From contig JADJVK010000001.1 of NCBI GenBank assembly GCA_016710625.1, positions 62,001 to 126,000 on the forward strand: DNA of 64,000 bases. The letters are read 5' to 3'. Below are positions 18,545 through 27,384 of the stretch, piece by piece (positions within the stretch are counted from its first letter, which is position 1; every line of letters begins with the position of its first letter). The DNA comes from Saprospiraceae bacterium. Lineage in GTDB: Bacteria > Bacteroidota > Bacteroidia > Chitinophagales > Saprospiraceae. The notes beneath the pieces were generated by a model. The model saw only the letters and a list, made by a program, of their open reading frames with translations, searched no databases and had not been told where the DNA came from. Both the position numbers and the translations under genes were made by a program.

Positions 18545-19291
18545 CTAAGCTCCTTTAAATTTTCTAATTGCGTCTTTCGTATAATCACTCAAAACCAGCT
18601 TTCCACTAATCGCTGCACGATCTAAAAGTAGCTTATCCCAATTTTCACATCCTTCCCAAAATACTTTTTTGAGGTCTGCCATAGCTTCAGGACTATGTTT
18701 TATCAATATATCAGCTAAGAAATTCACGTAGTCATCTACTTGTTCGATGGTATCAAAAACTTCATTAAAGAGCCCTTTTTCTTTTGCCCATCTTGCAGTT
18801 CTCCATTCTGTTGCATTGATAGCTAACTCACTCATCGCCGATAATCCCATTTTTCTCTGTACCGCTGGACCCACTACAAATGGACCGATTCCAACCGCTA
18901 ATTCACTTAATTTCACCGAAGCATATTGAGAAGCAATGGCATAATCGACAGCCGAAGCTAATCCGACGCCACCACCAACAGCTTTCCCTTGGATTCTTCC
19001 AATTATAAATTTAGGGCATTTTCTGCAAGCATTGATTACATTTGCAAAACCAGAAAAGAACTTCAACCCAGTAGCTTCATCATTAATAGCAGCTAATTCG
19101 TCAAAACTAGCTCCTGCACAAAAAGTTTTTTCTCCTTCACTTTTCAAAATGATAACCTTCACTGCATCATTCGCTCCCATTCCAGTAATAGAATCCGCCA
19201 AATCTTTTAATACACTACTAGGCAATGAGTTATGTGCCTCTGTACCAAAAGTAATGATTCCAATACCCTTATTTATTTCAATACTTACCAT
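18545..19291 (-). CDS. Enoyl-CoA hydratase/isomerase family protein (crotonase fold)
   Basis: 248 residues from ATG 19291 (MVSIEINKGIGIITF); an earlier in-frame start at 19345 would add 18 residues lying in the fumC terminator and is unlikely. The oxyanion-hole regions are GEKTFCAGASFDEL and GKAVGGGVGLASAVDYAIAS. Of the two catalytic glutamates of classical hydratases, the first position is Gly (GGGVGL instead of GGxxEL) while the second is kept in KLSELAVGIGP. That pattern suggests an isomerase or a specialised lyase rather than a standard beta-oxidation hydratase. The substrate is not evident and no beta-oxidation genes are adjacent. Confidence 0.85.
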   Translation of the reverse strand: MVSIEINKGIGIITFGTEAHNSLPSSVLKDLADSITGMGANDAVKVIILKSEGEKTFCAGASFDELAAINDEATGLKFFSGFANVINACRKCPKFIIGRIQGKAVGGGVGLASAVDYAIASQYASVKLSELAVGIGPFVVGPAVQRKMGLSAMSELAINATEWRTARWAKEKGLFNEVFDTIEQVDDYVNFLADILIKHSPEAMADLKKVFWEGCENWDKLLLDRAAISGKLVLSDYTKDAIRKFKGA

Positions 19292-19324
19292 ATTCTTTTT
19301 TGCAAAAATAATTGAATAAAAATA

Positions 19325-19358
19325 GGAAGAAAGTACTTTTTGCAAAATACTTTCTTCC
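19325..19358 (-). terminator. Intrinsic terminator of fumC
   Basis: GGAAGAAAGTA and TACTTTCTTCC form a perfect 11-bp stem with a 12-nt loop, 13 nt after the fumC stop; on the minus strand it is followed by TATTTTTATT. Confidence 0.82.
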
Positions 19359-19371
19359 TTTATTTTTTATT

Positions 19372-20766
19372 TTAGAACCCAACCATATCTTCTGGTCTCA
19401 CCCACTGATCGAATTCTTCAGCAGTCAAATAACCTAAAGCGATGGCAGTTTCTTTCAATGTACTTCCATTTTTATGGGCAGTCTGAGCAATTTCTGCCGC
19501 TTTGTAATAACCTATTTTTGTATTCAATGCAGTAACCAACATCAATGAATTATTTACATGTTTTTTGATATTATCGTACAATGGCTCGATTCCAACAGCA
19601 CATTTATCATTAAACGAAACACAAACATCCCCAATTAAACGAGCTGAATGTAAAAAATTGTATATCATCATCGGTTTGAATACATTCAATTCGAAATGAC
19701 CATTGCTTCCTCCAATATTGATGGCAACATCGTTCCCCAAAACCTGAGCAGCTACCATTGTCATTGCTTCACATTGCGTTGGGTTCACTTTACCAGGCAT
19801 TATTGAACTTCCCGGCTCATTGTCTGGAATAAATATTTCACCAATTCCACTTCGTGGTCCTGATGATAACATTCTGATGTCATTTCCAATTTTCATCATG
19901 CTCACAGCAACCGTTTTCAAAGCACCGTGTGCCTCCACAATTGCATCATGAGCTGCTAAAGCTTCAAATTTATTTGCTGCAGTGATAAAAGGAATCCCAG
20001 TTAAAGTTGCAATATGCTTCGCTACATTTTCCGAATAGCCTTTTGGCGTATTTATTCCAGTTCCAACAGCTGTGCCACCCAATGCTAATTCAGAAAGGTG
20101 TGCCAAAGAATTTTTAATGGCTTTCAGTCCAAAATTCAATTGAGCTACATAAGCAGAAAATTCTTGACCAACCGTTAATGGCGTAGCATCCATGAAGTGT
20201 GTTCTACCGATTTTCACCACATTCAAAAATGCCTCAGACTTGGCTTTCAGCGTATCTCTTAATTTTTCAATTCCTGGAATTGTGGTTTCTATCAATATTT
20301 TATAAGCCGCAATGTGCATTGCTGTAGGAAAAGTATCATTTGAAGATTGAGATTTGTTCACATCATCATTTGGGTGAATGTATTTGGTTTCGTCCATCAA
20401 ATTCCCTCCATTCAATACATGGGCTCTATAAGCCACCACTTCATTCACATTCATATTTGATTGAGTACCAGAGCCGGTTTGCCACACAACTAGTGGAAAT
20501 TCAGCATCTAACTTACCTTCCAAAATTTCATCACATACTTTTCCGATCAAATCGCATTTATCTTTTGGGAGTACTCCTGCATCAAAATTGGTAAGAGCAG
20601 CAGCTTTTTTCAAATAGGCAAATGCCCTAATAATTTCTTTGGGCATTTTATTTATATCCTGTGCAATCTTAAAATTATCAACTGATCGTTGAGTTTGAGC
20701 TCCATAATACTTATCAGCTGGCACATGGACTTTGCCCATCGTGTCTTTTTCAATTCTGTAATCCAT
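19372..20766 (-). CDS. fumC: Class II fumarate hydratase
   Basis: Hydrates fumarate to L-malate in the TCA cycle; homotetramer without iron-sulfur cluster. 464 residues. Motifs: WQTGSGTQSNMNVNEV (substrate binding), GRTHFMDATPLTVGQEFSAY, and the family signature GSSIMPGKVNPTQCEAM with its catalytic Ser loop. Aspartase is the nearest alternative, but SGTQSNMNVNEV is typical of fumarases. It is transcribed alone, with its own terminator downstream. Confidence 0.96.
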   Translation of the reverse strand: MDYRIEKDTMGKVHVPADKYYGAQTQRSVDNFKIAQDINKMPKEIIRAFAYLKKAAALTNFDAGVLPKDKCDLIGKVCDEILEGKLDAEFPLVVWQTGSGTQSNMNVNEVVAYRAHVLNGGNLMDETKYIHPNDDVNKSQSSNDTFPTAMHIAAYKILIETTIPGIEKLRDTLKAKSEAFLNVVKIGRTHFMDATPLTVGQEFSAYVAQLNFGLKAIKNSLAHLSELALGGTAVGTGINTPKGYSENVAKHIATLTGIPFITAANKFEALAAHDAIVEAHGALKTVAVSMMKIGNDIRMLSSGPRSGIGEIFIPDNEPGSSIMPGKVNPTQCEAMTMVAAQVLGNDVAINIGGSNGHFELNVFKPMMIYNFLHSARLIGDVCVSFNDKCAVGIEPLYDNIKKHVNNSLMLVTALNTKIGYYKAAEIAQTAHKNGSTLKETAIALGYLTAEEFDQWVRPEDMVGF

Positions 20767-20888
20767 ATAATTTTTAATTAAATTAGAAACTACGCAAAAT
20801 TACTAAATCTTCTACTAATATAATGGATTCTAGGCAGCAATATAAAGATTGATTATTGAATTGTGGAGTTGTGGGAGTTGTGGGTGGA

Positions 20889-21073
20889 TCCCGAAGTTTC
20901 GGGAGGGGAAGTTGTAGGAGTTGGAGTTAGAGTTGATTTAGATGATTAATTTTATGCCTACTCTAAAATTTATTCAAAAATTGCTCATTATTTACAATCC
21001 GAATTCCCAAATCCCAGTATCCCAAAAATACCGAATATCCCGAATCATCCGAATAACCCTCCCGAAATTCGGG
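20889..21073. repeat. Palindromic CCCGAA..TTCGGG repeats and degenerate CCGAAT repeats
   Basis: The roughly 300 bp between fumC and the broken T9SS gene contain no gene. TCCCGAAGTTTCGGGA (20889-20904) and CCCGAAATTCGGG (21061-21073) are near-identical palindromes, and between them, at about 20998-21060, the motif CCGAAT/CCCAAAT/CCCGAAT recurs as an imperfect short tandem array. A further CTCCCGAATTACC occurs at about 22760. The G+C is locally higher than around it. This looks like a family of short palindromic intergenic repeats; whether it is genome-wide cannot be seen here. Confidence 0.6.
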
Positions 21074-21074
21074 A

Positions 21075-22288
21075 TTACCTAATAACTACCAATTTCTCCA
21101 CCGCCAAAACCCATTCCCCAAATTTTTTTGGTTGTCCTCCGAATGTTCGGAGCTGTACCCCATAAACGCCACTAGCCAGTTTTGAAATATCAATTGTGGC
21201 GAGGTATGAAAAATCTGGCATGGTGTGTTTTTGAATAAAAGCACCGCTGACATCCACAATGATGACTTCTGTTTTAATAGCTGGGTCGTATTCTTTAAGA
21301 GTAATGTCGATTTTTATTTGGTCACTTGCTGGATTGGGGAATAGTTTAATTTGATAATCCTTATTAATTGGCGAAAAAGAAGTTTCATCAATTTCAGTAT
21401 CAATTTCAAACCTAGCTAAACTATCCATTTTTCTAATCCAACCTTTACCTAACGTGTAGCCATGTGCTAATATTCCTCCATCAGCCGTTTGTATCATATT
21501 GCCACAATAACCACTACTTGTTGTACTATATATATGGTCTTGTCTCCAAATCACATCTCCCTTACTACTTAATTTTGAAATGAATGGATGACCAGGTTGC
21601 CATATAAAATTAGTATCATAGCTATCTGTATATCCTAAAACTAATATTGATGAATCAATTTGCTCTAATGTTGTTAGATAAATGCAGCTGAATTAAGAGG
21701 TGATATTTCTTTTTTCTCCCAAATGATGAACCCTGTTTTACTAACCTTTGCTAAATAAGCATCAAAAATATTTCCATCCCAAACTTTCCCATCGCCTCTA
21801 GCCACAGCTGAAGCAAATAGTAAATTGCCATCCATTGTCTTGCTCAATCGAATAAAGGCACCATTGTAGGACTTTGAACCACCAAGTATTTTATCCCATT
21901 TAACTTTTCCTAAAGTATCTAACCCAATTAGGTGCATCACATATACATCAGGCCCATTGCTTTCCAATCCGGATACAATATAGGAGCCATCATCCATAAC
22001 CAATACATTATTCAAAAAGCCAATTTGGTTTTTGACACTACCAAATGATTTTTGCCACTGCATGTTCCCCAAACTATCTGTTTTGACAACATAGTAGTCT
22101 CCATAAAGAGTATCTGTAAAACTATAACTTTGACCCACCAATATATAACCACTATCTAAGGTTTGTTTTGCACTAATACAATATTCATATTTACTGCCCC
22201 CATAGGTTTTCTCCCATTGCTTTTCTCCTTGCCAATTCATTTTCATTAGGAAAATATCATCAATTTTGGAAATTTCACTTGAGGTCAT
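21075..22288 (-). pseudogene. Decayed T9SS-sorted protein with delta-60-like repeats
   Basis: The upstream frame (22288 to stop at 21674) reads repeats of the type EKQWEKTYGGSKYEYCISA, DSGYILVGQSYS, GNMQWQKSFGS, DDGSYIVSG, as in exported repeat proteins of this phylum. It stops after NSAAFI; the +1 frame continues smoothly as YLTTLEQIDSSILVLGYTDS and then WQPGHPFISKLSSKGDVIW into the downstream frame (21075-21554), which ends in a sorting domain (IKLFPNPASDQIKIDI, IDISKLASGVYGVQL). So a single frameshift lies at about 21677-21695. The 5' end is also gone: the frame opens at about 22324 with no signal peptide. Two lesions argue for real decay. Confidence 0.75.
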
Positions 22289-22868
22289 CCCATAAATTAA
22301 AAAAAATCTTCTTCTGGAAGAATATTTTCATAATTCAGCCTATAAACAGGCTATCAGTATTAAAATTCACAACAAAGAACTTGACCAATTATTTCTTGAA
22401 AAAAATCTAATTTATTGATAACTATTTTATTATCCTTATAATCAAGGCCAATTCTTTTTGAAATGGAAAAACCACTTTTGTTTCTAATAACTGTTAGTTT
22501 GTATAATTTTATCATGAAGCATTAACTTATCAAAATATATAGGTTTTTGAGCAATCAACTGAAATACAATACAATTAAAAATGAAAAAACTAAAAATGAT
22601 TTGAAGTTTGATTTGCATAAAAATATTTTTTGGATAAAAAGTAGAAATCAAAAATAATCAGATTTGCTTCAAAATGCAAACTATTGCTTTATAAATTGCT
22701 AAAATCAATCAAATTCAACTCATAAGTATCAAAGTAAAGCAGCGTAATCCACAAAACCCCTCCCGAATTACCAAATACAACGAATTCACCTAATTTACCA
22801 TTCTAACAAATATCCCCAGCTCCTTGCCACTTTTTATGCTATTTATCGTTAAAAGAAAAAACTTTTGC
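22289..22868. other. Gene-free AT-rich stretch
   Basis: About 580 bp with no open frame of note on either strand. The part next to 22289 probably once held the 5' end of the broken T9SS gene. The last 120 bp carry another CCCGAAT-type motif and lead to the Nif3 gene. No clear promoter or RNA gene is seen. Confidence 0.5.
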
Positions 22869-23666
22869 ATGATTATTCAGGAATTAGTAAATTTTTTTGA
22901 AAAAATCGCCCCTGCTTCCTTTCAGGAAAGCTACGATAATGCTGGACTAATCACTGGCAGCCCAATGACTGAAATTACAGGAGTTTTGACCTGTTTGGAT
23001 GCAACAGAAGCAGTAGTGGATGAGGCGATTCAACTGAATTGCAATGTAATTGTGGCACATCACCCAATTGTTTTCCGTGGTTTAAAAAAAATAAATGGGG
23101 CGAATTATGTGGAGAGAGTCCTCATCAAAGCCATCAAAAATGATATCGCTATTTTTGCAATACACACCAATTTGGATAATGTATTTTATCATGGTGTGAA
23201 TAAAATTATTTCCAATAGACTGAATTTGAATAATTTAGAAATTCTAGATGCCAAACAAGGGATTTTTCACGAAAATCAGAAAGTGGGTTCTGGAATGATT
23301 GGGTTGTTGCCAGAGCCTATGAATGAATCTAGCTTTTTTGCCTATTTAAAAGAAAAAATGGACCTAAAAGTGATAAAGCATACTCATTTTCTTCATAAAC
23401 CAATTCAAAAAGTTGCAGTTTGTGGCGGTTCGGGAAGTTTTCTTTTGCAAAAAGCTATAGATCAAGGTGCGGCTATTTTTATTACAGCTGATTTTAAGTA
23501 TCATGAGTTTTTTGATGCAGAAAATAAAATTGTGATTGCAGATATTGGACATTATGAAAGTGAACGATTCACTTTTGAGTATTTAAAATCGCTTATAATT
23601 GAAAATTTTAGTATATTTGCGGTTCATTCAACGAAAGTAAATACAAATCCTGTATTATATAGTTGA
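22869..23666 (+). CDS. Nif3-like dinuclear metal-centre hexameric protein
   Basis: 265 residues starting at ATG 22869 (MIIQELVNFFEKIAP, the normal N-terminus); a TTG at 22824 would add 15 unrelated residues. Metal-site motifs: VIVAHHPIVFRGLK (HHP), AIFAIHTNLDN (HTNLD) and the C-terminal IADIGHYESERFT (H..E). The family, called GTP cyclohydrolase 1 type 2 or YbgI, has no firmly established cell role. At 265 residues it resembles the compact YbgI form, not the about 365-residue form with an inserted domain that I recall as usual for this phylum. The zinc-ribbon gene follows, a pairing seen widely. Confidence 0.93.
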   Translation: MIIQELVNFFEKIAPASFQESYDNAGLITGSPMTEITGVLTCLDATEAVVDEAIQLNCNVIVAHHPIVFRGLKKINGANYVERVLIKAIKNDIAIFAIHTNLDNVFYHGVNKIISNRLNLNNLEILDAKQGIFHENQKVGSGMIGLLPEPMNESSFFAYLKEKMDLKVIKHTHFLHKPIQKVAVCGGSGSFLLQKAIDQGAAIFITADFKYHEFFDAENKIVIADIGHYESERFTFEYLKSLIIENFSIFAVHSTKVNTNPVLYS

Positions 23667-23748
23667 TTATCAATTTTTTATATAGTTTTGTATAAAAAGT
23701 TTTTTAAAAATAATTTTTTTCAAATAGGTTATAAAATCCGAAATTAAT

Positions 23749-24525
23749 ATGTCGAAAGAACTATCGGTTGCAGAAAAATTAAAATCTCTTTACGAATTAC
23801 AAATGATTGATTCAGATTTTGATGAAATCTCAATCTTAAAGGGAGAATTACCTATAGAAGTAAGTGATTTGGAAGACGAAATCGCTGGTTTGGAAACGAG
23901 AGTCCAAAAATTAAATTACACTATCAAAGATATGGAAAGCGATATTAATCGCCATAAAGCAAATATTAAAGATAGTGAAAACAATATTGTCCGTTATGAA
24001 AAACAATTGGACAATGTTAAAAACAACAGAGAATTTGATGCTTTGACAAAAGAACTTGAGTTACAAAAACTTGAAATTCAGTTGTCTGAGAAGAAAATAA
24101 AAGAAATAAAATACCTGATTGGCGGCAAAGAAGAAACTTTGGTTGCTACTCAGGCTAGATTGACACAAAAGCAAAAAGATTTGGATAACAAAAAGGTTGA
24201 GTTATCGCAAATCATCGAAAAAACAGAGAAGGAAGAAGAAAAACTAAAGAAAAAAGCTGAAAAGGCTCGTAAGAAAATCGAAGATAGATTGTTATTAGCT
24301 TATGACAAAATCAGAAATTCTTACAGAAATGGTTTATCTGTCGTTTCCGTTGAAAGAGATGCTTGTGGCGGATGCTTCAATAAAATTCCACCACAGCTTC
24401 AGTTAGAAATTGGTCTTCGCAAAAAAATCATTGCTTGTGAACATTGTGGCCGAATTTTGGTTGATAGAGATATCGTAAGTGTAGGAAAAGAATCTGCAGA
24501 AGTTTCTGTACCAGAAGAATTCTAG
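23749..24525 (+). CDS. Coiled-coil protein with C-terminal zinc ribbon (C4-type, DUF164/CT398-like)
   Basis: 258 residues. Residues about 10-190 form long heptad-rich helices (an antiparallel coiled-coil hairpin is expected) and the end carries a zinc ribbon with CGGC and CEHC, four cysteines: DACGGCFNKIPPQ and IACEHCGRILV. Homologues are consistently next to nif3 genes, as here (about 80 nt apart, same strand). CT398 of Chlamydia binds sigma-54 and a secretion ATPase regulator, but the role in Bacteroidota is not known. A terminator follows. Confidence 0.9.
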   Translation: MSKELSVAEKLKSLYELQMIDSDFDEISILKGELPIEVSDLEDEIAGLETRVQKLNYTIKDMESDINRHKANIKDSENNIVRYEKQLDNVKNNREFDALTKELELQKLEIQLSEKKIKEIKYLIGGKEETLVATQARLTQKQKDLDNKKVELSQIIEKTEKEEEKLKKKAEKARKKIEDRLLLAYDKIRNSYRNGLSVVSVERDACGGCFNKIPPQLQLEIGLRKKIIACEHCGRILVDRDIVSVGKESAEVSVPEEF

Positions 24526-24565
24526 CATTTACTTACAAATTGAGTGTTTTTTGGGGTTATATATT

Positions 24566-24597
24566 GGGGTGCATTCTTAGGAATGTGCCCCTTTTTT
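24566..24597 (+). terminator. Intrinsic terminator after the zinc-ribbon gene
   Basis: GGGGTGCATTC (24566-24576), loop TTAG, GAATGTGCCCC (24581-24591) with two G-T pairs, then TTTTTT. It abuts the convergent small membrane protein gene. Confidence 0.78.
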
Positions 24598-24724
24598 ATA
24601 GGCTAAATTTATACATCAGCAGGTAAAAAAGAATAATTATGATGGCATGCAAAATCAAAACTAATGAATATAATCTTTTCCAAGTTCCCATGATTGGCGG
24701 GTTTTCATCTACTATTTCTTTCAT
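24596..24724 (-). CDS. 42-residue single-pass membrane protein
   Basis: ATG 24724 opens a 42-codon frame ending TAA at 24596. It begins MKEIVDENPPIMGTWKRLYS, then one membrane helix (LVLILHAIIIILFYLLMYKF). The start overlaps the stop of the alpha/beta hydrolase as ATGA, typical of translational coupling. Tiny proteins with a PP(I/F)(M/L)G(T/S)W head and a single helix occur in other Bacteroidota, as I recall next to transporters, where they may act as subunits. The polar head, clean helix and ATGA junction support a real gene; the function is unknown. Confidence 0.75.
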   Translation of the reverse strand: MKEIVDENPPIMGTWKRLYSLVLILHAIIIILFYLLMYKFSL

Positions 24725-25548
24725 TTTTTAGACTTTAAATTAGTAAAAAAATCTTGATCATTCATGATATCATACAAATAATCTTGATATGATTCAAATT
24801 CAGGTAAATTATTGTGTCCTGCTCCAATGATGGGCAATAAAATAGATTGGTTTTCAACCAGTTCATGCAATTTTACCCCTTGAGCAAATGGTATTAAACG
24901 ATCTTTATCGCCATGTAAAATAAAAATTGGGCACTTCACTTTTTTGATATACAAATCTGTACGAATTTTATATCTCAATAGCCAATTTATCGGCATGAAA
25001 AAACCATACCGATTGATATGATACTCAAAACTATAATATGGACAATCTAATATCAATAATTTTGGATTATTCCAAGAAGCTATTCTGGTAGCCAACCCAC
25101 TTCCGAGTGACCTCCCATAGAGAATAATATCCTGCTCTGGATACTTTTCTTCAAGCCATTTGTAGGCTTGTTGCAGGTCATTGTATAAATTTTGTTCGGT
25201 CCGCTTCCCCCTACTTTTTCCAAAACCCCTAAAATCAACCATGAAAAAATCATAGCCTTTCCCCACAAAATCTTTGGCAAACTTTCCCCAACCTTTTATG
25301 CTCCTCGAATTGCCTTTCACATAAAAAACGACACCTCTACTATTCGGAATCTTAAAATATATTCCATTCACATAGCCCCCATCTTCCATATTCAAATGAA
25401 TTTCTTCAAATGGAAAAGCATAATTGAAATTGAAATAATTGGGTAATTTTTCTGGTCGAAAAAAAAATAAATCTTGAAAAAAATAAAATATCAGGCAAAG
25501 ACTTATATAAACAACTGCAATAATAGTAAGGATAGTGGCTGCCAGCAT
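24721..25548 (-). CDS. Membrane-anchored alpha/beta hydrolase (BEM46-like)
   Basis: 275 residues. An N-terminal membrane helix (ATILTIIAVVYISLCLIFYFF) anchors a serine hydrolase domain with the nucleophile elbow ILYGRSLGSGLA, oxyanion region VVFYVKGNSRSIKGW, DFRGFGKS, the acid in FILHGDKDRLIPF and the His in IGAGHNNLPEF: a full Ser-Asp-His triad. This architecture resembles BEM46/ABHD13-type hydrolases, whose substrates are mostly unknown esters or lipids. The DUF4293 gene ends at 25550, 1 nt upstream of this start, and the 42-residue membrane protein overlaps its stop, so the three are probably co-transcribed. Confidence 0.88.
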   Translation of the reverse strand: MLAATILTIIAVVYISLCLIFYFFQDLFFFRPEKLPNYFNFNYAFPFEEIHLNMEDGGYVNGIYFKIPNSRGVVFYVKGNSRSIKGWGKFAKDFVGKGYDFFMVDFRGFGKSRGKRTEQNLYNDLQQAYKWLEEKYPEQDIILYGRSLGSGLATRIASWNNPKLLILDCPYYSFEYHINRYGFFMPINWLLRYKIRTDLYIKKVKCPIFILHGDKDRLIPFAQGVKLHELVENQSILLPIIGAGHNNLPEFESYQDYLYDIMNDQDFFTNLKSKK

Positions 25549-25549
25549 T

Positions 25550-26002
25550 TTATCTTAATCTATTCATCGAACGAACCAGTTTCTCGTCTTTTTTAATAAA
25601 TCTTAATGCAAACAATCCGAAAAGAACGGTTAAAATCGGGATGAATCCACCCAACGTTGGTACGATGGATATGGCACCACCCATTCCGCTCAAGTTCGAA
25701 AAAACATCATAAGCAGCAAGAACTATCATTAATATCGTCAACACAACTGCTGTGATAACTACTTTTAGCTGAACTGGTCTGTTTTTGTATAAGAAAATTG
25801 CTACCAAAAAAACCAAAGCAGCAGCAATCCCAACACTCATCAACACAACATCCTCATTCATGGTTAAAGCTCCGTCCCTCAGCAATTTACCTGCACCACC
25901 TTTGTCCCCATCTACAGCAATTAGTTGTAAAGAATTGGACAATAACGACAATATTCCACCAGAAGCAAGTAATAAGAAAATGGATTGAATTCTCTGTAAC
26001 AT
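25550..26002 (-). CDS. DUF4293 family membrane protein
   Basis: 150 residues from ATG 26002 (MLQRIQSIFLLLASGGILSLL, the conserved N-terminus of the family); a start at 26047 would precede it by 15 unrelated residues. Four membrane segments: residues about 8-25, 45-66, 78-100 and 117-136. The family is confined to Bacteroidota and has no known function. In other genomes it is often near rho; here rho is about 17 kb away. It heads the operon with the hydrolase and the 42-residue protein. Confidence 0.85.
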   Translation of the reverse strand: MLQRIQSIFLLLASGGILSLLSNSLQLIAVDGDKGGAGKLLRDGALTMNEDVVLMSVGIAAALVFLVAIFLYKNRPVQLKVVITAVVLTILMIVLAAYDVFSNLSGMGGAISIVPTLGGFIPILTVLFGLFALRFIKKDEKLVRSMNRLR

Positions 26003-26112
26003 TTTATAATTATTATTAATTGATGACAAAGATAAATTTCTTAACACAAATTTTAATGATAATTTTCAATCAAACTAATATCTTAGCTTTTAATAATTTT
26101 ATTACAATAGTT

Positions 26113-27264
26113 ATGGAGCAAGTTGGACCTCGGTTGAGTTATTGGGAATATGAAATTTATTTCAAGGATGTGGATGTTTTTGTGATTGGCAGCGGAATTG
26201 TTGGATTGAGTACTGCTATTTCAATAAAGGAAAAAAATCCACTTTTAAAAATTGTAATTCTTGAAAGAGGAGCTCTACCTATGGGGGCAAGTACACGAAA
26301 TGCTGGTTTTGCCTGTTATGGTAGTATGACTGAACTCATCGAAGACGTAAAAAGAGATGGGGAAGATATGATGCTCGAATTGGTGAAAAGAAGATTTGAG
26401 GGTCTTGAGCTTTTGAAAAAAAGGATTGCACCTGAAAAAATGAATTTTAGACATCAAGGGGGATTCGAGATTTTTAGAAGCGATGATATGGAGAGTTATG
26501 AAGAATGTTTGGCGAATATCCCCTATTATAATAAATTAGTGGAGCCAATAACTGGATTAAAGAATACCTATACTATTGCAGATAACCAAATTGAGTCATT
26601 TGGGTTTAAAGGGATAAATCACATGATTCTTAATCAAGGGGAAGGAGAATTGGATACAGGATTGATGATGGAAGAGCTGATTCTTCTAGCGAACAAATTG
26701 AATATCAGAATAATCAATGGAATTAATATTGAAAGTTACGAAAGCTCTGCTGCTGGAATCACTTTATTGACTGATAAGAATTGGGAATTGAAGTCAAAGA
26801 AATTAGTGATTGCTACCAATGGATTTTCAAAAAATCTGCTACCAAATATTGAAGTAACCTCAGCAAGGAATCAAGTGTTGGTCACTGACCCGATTGATGG
26901 CTTGAAATTAAAAGGTTGTTTTCATTATGATAGGGGTTATTTTTATTTTAGAGAAATTAATAATAGAATTTTAATTGGCGGAGGCAGAAACTTAGCTGCA
27001 AAAGCAGAAACCACAGACTCTTTTGGCATCAACAATATGATACAAAGTGCTCTAAGTCAGCTTCTCAGAACTACAGTAATTCCCTATACAACTTTTGAAA
27101 TAGATAGGCGATGGAGTGGCATTTTAGGTTTGGGACCTGTAAAAAAACCTATAATAGAAAAAATTGATGAAAATGTAGTGGTGGCTGTGAGAATGGGTGG
27201 AATGGGCGTTGCTATTGGTAGCCTAGTTGGCTCGGAAGCAGCAGATTTAGTTCTGGAAGCTTAA
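26113..27264 (+). CDS. FAD-dependent oxidoreductase (DAO family)
   Basis: 383 residues from ATG 26113 (MEQVGPRLSYWEYEIYF). An in-frame ATG at 26020 would add 31 residues overlapping the divergent DUF4293 gene and is rejected. The dinucleotide fold is VDVFVIGSGIVGLSTAISI with the ribose-binding ILERG, then GASTRNAGFACYGS. The C-terminal part has YFYFREINNRILIGGG and RWSGILGLGPVKKPIIE, as in glycine/D-amino-acid and gamma-glutamylputrescine oxidases. So it probably oxidises an amine or amino acid with oxygen or a quinone. The substrate cannot be told and no partner gene is adjacent. Confidence 0.88.
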   Translation: MEQVGPRLSYWEYEIYFKDVDVFVIGSGIVGLSTAISIKEKNPLLKIVILERGALPMGASTRNAGFACYGSMTELIEDVKRDGEDMMLELVKRRFEGLELLKKRIAPEKMNFRHQGGFEIFRSDDMESYEECLANIPYYNKLVEPITGLKNTYTIADNQIESFGFKGINHMILNQGEGELDTGLMMEELILLANKLNIRIINGINIESYESSAAGITLLTDKNWELKSKKLVIATNGFSKNLLPNIEVTSARNQVLVTDPIDGLKLKGCFHYDRGYFYFREINNRILIGGGRNLAAKAETTDSFGINNMIQSALSQLLRTTVIPYTTFEIDRRWSGILGLGPVKKPIIEKIDENVVVAVRMGGMGVAIGSLVGSEAADLVLEA

Positions 27265-27312
27265 TCTATTTTTATAAAAAAAATTTAATCAAATCCGACC
27301 TTCCTAAACATG

Positions 27313-27355
27313 AAAAAGCCCCCCTCTGCCTTTCGACAAAGGAGGACTTGCTTTC
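27313..27355 (-). terminator. Probable terminator of the giant T9SS gene
   Basis: On the minus strand GAAAGCAAG..CTCCTTT-GTCG-AAAGG..GAGGGGGGCTTTTT forms an imperfect hairpin (perfect core CCTTT/AAAGG and AAGC/GCTT ends) followed by five T, about 30 nt after the corrected stop at 27385. Confidence 0.6.
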
Positions 27356-27384
27356 ATCTATATACCCCTGAAAACGTTTGCTAA

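Noticed and set aside
20998..21073. CRISPR array
   Set aside because: The repeated CCGAAT units are 6-8 bases, irregular, without spacers of even size and without cas genes.
26020..26112. Longer N-terminus for the FAD oxidoreductase
   Set aside because: It would overlap the divergent promoter region, encodes 31 residues with no counterpart in the family, and the ATG at 26113 places the FAD fold correctly.
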